Shown piece by piece: positions 56,638 through 64,000 of a DNA stretch of 64,000 bases. The notes beneath the pieces were generated by a model that ran no database searches, was not told where the DNA came from, and saw only the letters and a program-made list of their open reading frames with translations. The DNA is taken from the NCBI GenBank assembly GCA_013180625.2, contig SNVD02014976.1, forward strand, positions 32,182 to 96,181, written 5' to 3'. Made by a program: the position numbers and the translations under genes. This DNA is from Boswellia sacra. Taxonomy: Eukaryota > Streptophyta > Magnoliopsida > Sapindales > Burseraceae. Every line of letters starts with the position of its first letter. The first letter of the stretch is position 1.

Positions 56638-57663
56638 ATGGCTGGTCGTACTCGCAAGGCTGCTTCTACTAGCCAACCGCCTCCTCCTCAAAGAGACGAA
56701 CAAGATTTGATCATTGAAGATCTCAAGCGACAGCTCCAGCAAGTCCAGCAACGTTTGGAGGTAATGAAAAATCAAGAAGATAGGGGTAAAAATGGTGACG
56801 AATGGGAAAATGCAGTCCATGATGATGATAATCCGTTTCACAATCCGCGTAGTGAAGCATCTAGTGATAGCACTCCACCTCCTCCTCATGAATTACGAAA
56901 TCATTTCTTCCAAGATTTTGATGTGAAGGTTGACATTCCAGAATTTGAAGGAAGAATGCATCCTGATGAGTTCATTGATTGGCTTAATACGGTTGAGCGT
57001 ATTTTTGAATACAAAAATGTGCCTGAAATTCGTAAAGTCAAGCTTGCTGCAATCAAGCTAAAGAAGTATGCTTCTTTATGGTGGGAGAATTTGAAGAAAC
57101 AAAGAGAAAGAGAGGGCAGAGGTCGAATTTTGACATGGGAGAAAATGAAAAGAGAGCTTAAGAGGAAATTTCTGCCTGAAAATTACAGGCAAGATGTTTT
57201 CCTTAAGTTTCACAATTTCAGGCAAAAAGAGTTATCTGTGGAAGAGTATGTGGCAGAATTTGATAATTTGATGATGAAATGCGATCTGACCGAACCGGAA
57301 GAACAAACCATAGCACGTTTTCTTGGGGGATTGAGATCTGAAATCTGCAATGTGGTCCAATTGCAACCCTACTGGTCCTACAATGATGTGTGTAGGCTTG
57401 CTCTTAGAGTGGAGAAACAGCTTAAAGAGGCACACGTTCGCAACTCTCGTTTTGCTAATCGCGATGGCACTCCCAATCGTGGCAGTAGTTCTTATCCTAA
57501 GCCTAAAACAGGTCTGAAAACAAACCCAAAAGCTTCTTCAAAGAATGAGCAAGGTAATAGTTCCAAACAAGCCCAAAGCTCTTCAAATGCTAGTTCCGTC
57601 GCTGTTTCAAATGCCAAGGCTATGGACATATTGCTTCCGAGTGTCCTAATCGTAAAATTGTAA
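56638..57663 (+). pseudogene. Element E gag
   Basis: Starts MAGRTRKAASTSQPPPP. A coiled segment (IIEDLKRQLQQVQQRLEVM) is followed by the gag domain: VDIPEFEGRMHPDEFIDWLN, KLKKYASLWWENLKKQ and FHNFRQKELSVEEYVAEFD. One base appears to be missing near 57600; in the next frame the CCHC knuckle CFKCQGYGHIASEC is intact. The listed frame therefore ends out of register at 57663. Confidence 0.9.
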
Positions 57664-58217
57664 CACTAGTAGAGGAAGAAAGTGATGAAGAGATAGAGAC
57701 AGATGCCCTGATCAATTTCAGTAATCCAGAATTTGCTGATGAAGAGGAAGTCACTTATGCAGATCAAGGTGATTCTCTCTTTATTATTCAAAGGAGTTTG
57801 AATATTGCCCAAGAACGAGAAGATGATTGGCTTCGCAAAAATATCTTCCATACCAGATGTACTTCTCATGGTAAGGTGTGCAATGTTATTATTGATGGTG
57901 GCAGCTTTGAAAATGTGGTGTCTACGGAGATGATTGATAAACTTGGCCTTCAAACAGAGAAGCATCCTCAACCTTACAAGATTTCATGGCTGCGGAAAGA
58001 TAACGAGATCAAGGTAAACAAACGCTGCCTTGTTTCATTTTCTATTGGGAAAAAGTATAAAGATGAAATATGGTGTGATGTTGTTCCTATGGATGCTTGT
58101 CATTTACTTCTTGGTAGACCATGGCAGTATGATAGGAGAGTAATGCATGATGGCTATAGGAATACTTATACATCTTTAAAGATGGGGTCAAAGTTATTTT
58201 GGGTCCTTCAAAGTTAG
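57608..58217 (+). pseudogene. Element E zinc knuckle and aspartic protease
   Basis: The frame from CFKCQGYGH runs on through acidic sequence (EEESDEEIETDALINF) to the protease: CNVIIDGGSFENVVSTEMID has the catalytic Asp (DGG in place of DSG), and CHLLLGRPWQYDRRVMHDGY is the conserved second half. A frameshift near 58190 separates it from the RT frame. Confidence 0.87.
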
Positions 58218-60271
58218 AAGGTGTTCCTAAACCTACTAAAGGGGAGGGAAATGCTTTGCTTACCCAAACAGAATGTAGAAGAGAGTTGGAGAGGGGAAGT
58301 GAAATTTATGTGTTCTTATTGTTAGAAGAAAATGAAGTTAGTAACAAACCGCCTTTGGAGATGAAGTATCTTCTTGAAGAATACCATGATGTTGTACCAG
58401 ATGAGATACCACCAGGCCTTCCTCCAATGAGAGACATACAACATTGCATTGATCTTGTTCCAGGTGCTGTGTTGCCAAATAAATCAGCCTATCGAATGAG
58501 TCCCACAGAACACGAAGAATTACAACGGCAGGTTGATGAGCTTATCACTAAAGGGTTAGTGAGGGAAAGCATGAGTCCTTGTGCTGTCCCAGCTCTTTTG
58601 GTGCCTAAAAAGGATGGCTCTTGGAGAATGTGCATTGATAGTAGGGCTGTTAACAAGATCACAATTAATTACAGATTTCCTATTCCGAGGCTTGACGACC
58701 TTCTTGATCAACTTCATGGTGCTACTGTCTTCTCAAAAATTGATCTTCGAAGTGGCTATCATCAAATTCGTATGAGACCTGGTGATGAATGGAAGACTGC
58801 ATTTAAAACAAAGAATGGCCTTTATGAATGGATGGTGATGCCATTTGGCCTATCTAATGCACCAAGTACATTTATGCGGTTGATGAACCATGTCTTTAAA
58901 CCATTCATTGGCAAGTTTGTTGTTGTATATTTTGATGATATACTTGTGTACAGCAAAGATGAGGAGCATCACTTGGATCATCTTCAGCAAGTTTTTCACA
59001 CCTTGAGAAGTGAAAAGCTTTATGCCAACTTGAAGAAGTGTGAGTTCTTCACCAAAAGCCTCATTTTCTTGGGGTATGTGGTTTCAAAAGATGGAATTCA
59101 GATGGACCCTAGCAAGATTGAAGCAATTCAGAATTGGCCGATTCCTACATCAGTCCACAACATTCGAAGTTTTCACGGGTTAGCTTCATTTTATCGTCGA
59201 TTTATTGGAGGATTCAGTACTATAATGGCTCCAATCACTGAATGCTTAAAGGGTAATGGTTTTACTTGGACGAAAGATGCACAAAGAAGCTTTGAGCTGA
59301 TTAAAAAGAAGATGACAGAAGCTCCTATCTTATCACTTCCAGATTTCAACAAGGTTTTTGAAGTTGAATGTGATGCTTCCAATATTGGTATTGGTGCTGT
59401 TATTAGCCAAGAACGCAGACCAATTGCTTTCTTTAGTGAAAAATTGAATGCATCTCGCAAAAAGTACTCAACTTATGACAAAGAGTTGTATGCTATTTGT
59501 CGAGCTTTGAAGCATTGGAGTCAGTATCTCTTGCCAAAACCGTTTGTTCTATATTCTGACCATGAAGCTTTGAAGTTCATCAACAGCCAACAGAAGCTTA
59601 ATGTTCGACATGCTAGATGGGTAGAGTTTCTTCAAGCTTTCAACTTTACCATCAAGCATAAATCTGGAGTTCAAAATGTGGTGGCTGATGCCTTAAGCCG
59701 AAGACATTCTTTGCTGACCTCTATGCAAGTGAATGTTGTTGGGTTTGAGGTTTTAAAAGAGCTTTACAAGGATGATCCAGATTTCGGCAAAATATGGAGT
59801 AACTGTAATGAGTTTTCATCTAACCAATTTGTTTTGCAGGATGGTTATCTACTCAAGGCAAACCAATTGTGTATTCCTCAATGTTCCTTGAGAGAATTAA
59901 TCATTAATGAAGCACATGGCAGTGGCATTAGCGGTCATTTTGGGAGAGACAAAACTATTGCTATTGTGAAGGAAAACTTCTATTGGCCGAAGATGGAAAG
60001 GGATGTGATGAAGCACGTGAAGAGGTGTACAATTTGTCATGTGGCAAAAAGTCATGGGCAGAACACTGGTTTGTACACTCCATTACCTGTTCCTAATGAT
60101 CCTGGGAAGATGTTAGCTTGGATTGTTGTGGTGGGATTGCCTAAACACAGCGAAACAAAGATTCAATCATGGTGGTGGTTGACCGATTTTCTAAAATGGC
60201 TCATTTTGTCCCCTGTAACAAGACAAATGATGCGACTCACGTGGCCGATTTGTACTTCAAGGAGATTGTGA
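58199..60271 (+). pseudogene. Element E reverse transcriptase, RNase H, integrase N-terminus
   Basis: 690 open codons. [36 protein letters not shown] and [14 protein letters not shown] (YFDD, codons about 244-247). RNase [35 protein letters not shown] and [11 protein letters not shown]. The integrase zinc-binding domain is [14 protein letters not shown] with CTICHVAKS. Near 60105-60130 frameshifts scramble the first integrase Asp (the out-of-frame reading gives WEDVSLD). Confidence 0.92.
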
Positions 60272-61092
60272 AATTGCATGGCATTCCTAAGGCCATAGTC
60301 TCAGATCGTGACCCAAAGTTCTTATCTCATTTTTGGCGAACGCTTTGGAGAAAGCTGGGGACTACACTTAACTTTAGTTCATCTCATCATCCTCAAACAG
60401 ATGGACAAACTGAAGTTATCAACAGAAGCTTGGGAAATCTTCTGAGGAGTTATGTTGGTAAGAATTTACGACAATGGGATCTTGTTTTACCTCAAGTTGA
60501 GTTTGCTTACAACAGATCATCAAGTCAAACCACTGGTCATAGTCCTTTTGAGGTTGTTTATGGCAAGAATCCAATAAGTCCTTTGGATTTAGCTCCTATT
60601 CCTTCCAAAACTCAATTTAGCAGTGATGCAGAGGAGAGAGCTAAGAACATCAAGAAACTACATGAACAAGTTCGAGAGAAGATTTTGAAGCAAAATGAGA
60701 GGTATAAAGCTGCAGCAAACAAACATCGGAAGTATGCTGAGTTCAAAGAAGGAGATCTAGTGTGGATACACCTTAGAAAGGAAAGGTTTCCTCCAGGCAA
60801 ATATGCCAAGTTGAAGCCTAGAGCTGATGGACCATTCAAAGTTTTACAACGCATTGGAGAAAATGCTTACAAAGTTGAGCTACCTGAGCATTATGGTGTT
60901 TCCAACACATTTAATATCTCTGACCTTAGTCTTTATCTTGGTGAAAACAACAATCAAGACTCGAGGTCGAGTCTTTCTCAACCAGGGGAGCTTGACACAG
61001 GAGTGTTGCAATCCATGGGATTCATGATAGATCATCAAGGGTGCAAATTGTTACAATGGTCAGGAGTGCACATGAACCAGAATGAGGGATAA
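60169..61092 (+). pseudogene. Element E integrase core and C-terminus
   Basis: Resumes [16 protein letters not shown]; the second Asp is in IVSDRDPKFLSHFW and the Glu in HHPQTDGQTEVINRSLG. The C-terminal DNA-binding part includes GDLVWIHLRKERFPPGKYAK and DGPFKVLQRIGENAYKVELP. There is no chromodomain. The frame passes into the 3' LTR at 60993 and ends at 61092, so the last about 33 codons are LTR-encoded. Confidence 0.9.
60981..60992 (+). other. Element E polypurine tract
   Basis: ACCAGGGGAGCT directly before the 3' LTR, within the integrase frame. Confidence 0.75.
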
Positions 61093-61790
61093 TTTCGTAA
61101 AAGAACTGGTATTGCTGTGTAGAGAATTAAATGTCAAGATTTGTGGCTATAAGAGATCTTGAAGTCAGCTTTCTAACACATTTGTCAATGTGTCATTTGG
61201 AGTTGTCTGCAGGAATCTATGACTATCTCTTCACAGCTGGTTCATAGTTAATGGTGCATTAAAGTCTACTCTAGAATTTGAATTTGATTGCTTAGTTGGT
61301 TGGAATTTGAATTTCTAGCTTAGTTGGTTATGCTTTATTACCTAATGATTTTACTTATGAGTCTTAGTTAATAAATCAGTTGTCAATGTAGTAGTTGAGC
61401 TGTAATTGTTGAAATCATTTAATTATTGTCTTTTACCTATGCTTGGAGGGTTGTTCCAAGTTATTTAAGTCTAAAGTTGTGTATTCAAGGCAGTGAAGTT
61501 TGGAATTCGAATTTTAATAGAATTTCAGTGTTTATACTGATTTCTCTTTAACTCTGTATCTCTTGGTGGATTCCATAGAGTGGTGAGTTAGTTTTGAGCC
61601 CTGTATCCTCTGTTTACATCCTTGGGTGGTGAATTTTCTGTATCCCATTGGTGTTTACCTTGGTGGTGAGCTTGTTACCCTAGTTTGAGTGTTTATTGGG
61701 TTTCATAATCCTTGTTCCAGTCATTGGCTGAGTTGTTTATCAACTTGAAGATCCTCTCTTGATTTGTTACAATCCAGCAGCCCGGTATCA
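60993..61790 (+). repeat. Element E 3' LTR
   Basis: 798 bp; lacks the adapter of the 5' copy. Ends CCCGGTATCA. The adjoining TAAATAATCCGAGC belongs to the F LTR. Confidence 0.93.
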
Positions 61791-62287
61791 TAAATAATCC
61801 GAGCTTGTGTGTTTATTGCTTAGATCAACCTATCTTTCTTATCGTAATGCATCCATTGAATTAAATTTAGAGAGCTTGTTCTAGGTTGTTTAATGGATAG
61901 AGATTACATAAAGAGCCTGTTTTATTTAACAACAAAGTAAGGAAAGATTGGGATAACAGAGCTTGTTGTTATCTACGGTTGATAATTTCAATGGTGTAAT
62001 TGGATGACAATTCTATGATTAATTAGCAAATCTATATCTTGTGGCAGAGAAGGATCACTTAACCAGGTTTCTCTCATTGAGTTTTCACTCAAATTAACTT
62101 TTTGTTTTGTTATTCTTTAATTGCATTAATATTTCATCTAGTTAATCAATCAACAAAACCCCCTCATTTAGTTTATTGTTGCTTTCGAATAACAAATTCA
62201 ATTAGAATCAATCTTCGTGGGAACGATATCTTACTCATCACTTTATTACCTGTGCGACTAGTATACTTGCTAGTTTCGAATGCATCA
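61791..62287 (+). repeat. Element F 5' LTR, right part only
   Basis: Matches D 54357-54858, including the GTGGGAACGATATCTTACTC stretch that the adapter replaces in D. Ends GAATGCATCA. Confidence 0.88.
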
Positions 62288-62294
62288 AGTGTTT

Positions 62295-62312
62295 TGGCGC
62301 CGTTGCCGGGGA
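62295..62312 (+). other. Element F primer binding site (tRNA-Asp)
   Basis: TGGCGCCGTTGCCGGGGA, the best match of the three Athila-type sites to the tRNA-Asp 3' end. Confidence 0.9.
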
Positions 62313-62563
62313 TTGATTTTCTAATCAATTTGTTTATTCTGTTTTTAACTACTGATTCCCTTGATTGTTATTTCCTGATTGTTTGTGTTTAGGCTTTTTA
62401 TTCCAGGGGAAGCGATCAGCGAATTAAAGAGAATTAAGGAGTTTCTTCAATCCTCGAATTTAAGGCTAAATCGGTCAATTTCAACTCAACCTCCAGAATT
62501 TGACCTTGCACGACATACTTCCCTCCCATCTTCTTGTAGTTCAATCAAATCTGAATCAAAAGC

Positions 62564-64000
62564 AATGGCGATGGAAAACGATCAGACTCTTACGGAGTTA
62601 GCGGCTCCAATTATTGATCAACAACCGCTATGCATAAGCACCAATTCTGAGATAGATTTTGAACTTAAATCTGGACTGATTCATTTCTTGCCTACATTTC
62701 ATGGTTTTGCAGGAGAGGATCCTATCAAATACCTCAGAGAATTTCATGTGGTATGCTCAAGTATGAAGCCAACTGGCGTGTCTGAGGAGCAAATAAAATT
62801 GAGAGCTTTTCCATTCTCATTAGCAGATTCGGCGAAAGATTGGCTATACTATCTACCATCGAGTACCATTACCACGTGGAATGAGATAAGTAAACTCTTT
62901 TTATAGAAATACTTTCCCACTTCGAAAGTTATAAACATTAAAAAAGATATTAGTGGCATTCGACAACACAATGGAGAATCACTTCATGAATATTGGGAGA
63001 GATTTAGAAGGTTATTTGCTAGCTGTCCAAACCATCAAATTAGTGATGGACTCCTAATTCAATATTTCTATGAGGGTCTCCTACCAATGGAAAGGAGTAT
63101 CATTGATGCTGCTAGTGGTGGAGCACTGGTTAATAAAACACCAAATGTTGCAAGACGTTTGATTAGCGACATGGCAGCAAACTCCCAACAATTCAGCGGC
63201 CAATTTGAGCCACAACTACCAAGGAGAGTAAATGAGGTAAGTACCCCGAACATTGAACAACAACTTTCTGAGCTTACCTCTCTTGTAAAAAAAATGGCTG
63301 TAGGACATATGCATCAATCTTATGTATGTGGAGTATATTCTACCACGGAGCATCCAACCGACATGTGTCCAACTTTGCAAGAAGGAGATACGGAACAAGC
63401 CAATTCCATGGGTGGATTTCTAGGACAACCAAGCCAAAGTTACAGTAATCATCAACCAATCACTCCAAATGCCATACCAAATCAGCCATCAGGTTTCAAT
63501 CAATCAAGAGTGCAGCAATCATTTCAAATGGAACCACAACCAGCACCACAACTAGCTCCACAAAACTCAGGTATGGATCTCCAGGACATTGTTAAAGTAC
63601 TTGCTACTAACACAATGCAATTTCAGCAGGAAACTAGGGCAAGTATCCAAAACCTGGAAAATCAAATGGGACAATTGGCTACTAACATGAGCAAATTCGA
63701 GAGCAAGAGCTTAGAAAAAATACCTTCTCAGACAGTGATCAATCCAAGAGAGAATGCTAGTGCAATCACTTTGAGAAGTGGAAAGCAATTACAAGTTCCA
63801 CAAAAAAGGTCACAAGCTAATGAAGGGGATGACACCATTTCCACCATGAACAAAACATCATCTTCCAAGGTAGACCTTAAAACTCAAATTCCTTCATATG
63901 TTACTCCTCCACCTTTTCCTAGTAGATTTGCAAAATCAAAGAAGGAGGAACAAGAACAGGAAATCCTGGAAACTTTTCGCACGATCGAGGTAAATATACC
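62564..64000 (+). pseudogene. Element F gag, one nonsense codon, open to window end
   Basis: A likely start is ATG 62564 (MAMENDQTLTELAAP). The conserved gag domain includes FLPTFHGFAGEDPIKYLREF and FPFSLADSAKDWLYYLPSST. A TAG at 62904-62906 replaces the Glu codon expected in KLFLEKYFP. The same frame then stays open to the window edge through DMAANSQQFSGQFEPQ and the Pro/Gln-rich part to EQEQEILETFR. This is the full-length reference for the shortened gags of A and D. Confidence 0.87.

Larger units (their letters stand above)
55798..61790 (+). mobile_element. Element E: CRM-like Ty3/gypsy, nearly complete
   Basis: LTRs 55798-56611 and 60993-61790 begin TGACACAGGAG and end CCCGGTATTA or CCCGGTATCA. 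The PBS is of the tRNA-Met type. Gag, protease, RT, RNase H and integrase are all present with only a handful of frameshifts. LTR length, tRNA-Met PBS, the RCFKCQGYGH knuckle and an integrase frame that runs into the 3' LTR suggest the CRM (centromeric) group; no chromodomain is seen. The flanking 5-mers differ (AATTC versus TAAAT): the left flank is D gag, the right flank is the middle of the F LTR. Confidence 0.87.
61791..64000 (+). mobile_element. Element F: Athila-type, 5' end truncated, continues past window
   Basis: Begins in the middle of an LTR at a point matching D position about 54357, then LTR end, PBS and a longer gag than in A or D. The first roughly 910 bp of the LTR are missing at the junction with E. 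Confidence 0.85.

Overview
The window looks like transposon-dominated nuclear DNA of a eudicot plant. It is AT-rich, has introns with GT/AG borders, carries plant-only retroelement lineages (Athila, Tat, CRM and SIRE-like types) and contains pieces of plant cytokinin genes. The species cannot be named from the sequence. No gene in it is clearly intact.

Left part (1-19159). About 3.2 kb of AT-rich DNA leads to a short transcript-like segment that is split at 3391/12746 by element A (3392-12740, minus strand). A is an Athila-type LTR retrotransposon with GGGCC target duplications. It has lost its reverse transcriptase, RNase H and integrase, and it carries an intronless, full-length but frameshifted copy of a LONELY GUY (LOG) cytokinin-activating enzyme plus a second unidentified cargo ORF. 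Downstream lies a six-exon histidine phosphotransfer (AHP) gene of cytokinin signalling (15408-16711). Its last exon runs straight into two MRE11 exons (16749-17380). CACTA-type palindromic subterminal repeats and two CACTA right ends follow (17660-19159).

Middle part (19160-53445). The base layer is an old minus-strand Tat-type relic (C). A hAT transposon (22586-53284) with a perfect 8-bp duplication, GGGGAATG, sits inside the 5' LTR of C. A Tat/Ogre-type element (B, 23958-48615) sits inside the hAT, and a copia element (39596-46943, GCTCC duplications) sits inside the right LTR of B. B carries an antisense plant-mobile-domain (PMD) gene. The hAT transposase remnant is at 50036-52139.

Right part (53446-64000). 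A second Athila-type element (D) is inserted into the C LTR. It is broken in gag by a nearly complete CRM-like gypsy element (E, 55798-61790). The right side of E abuts the middle of a third Athila LTR (F), whose gag runs off the window. E therefore lacks a matching target duplication. D and E each contain a 38-bp sequence identical to the Nextera mate-pair junction adapter, so this part of the assembly should be treated with caution.

Insertion order inferred from nesting: C, then hAT and D; then B in the hAT and E in D; then copia in B. The most interesting biology is the co-location of a transposon-captured cytokinin-synthesis gene with a cytokinin-signalling gene that looks like part of a mosaic of gene fragments.
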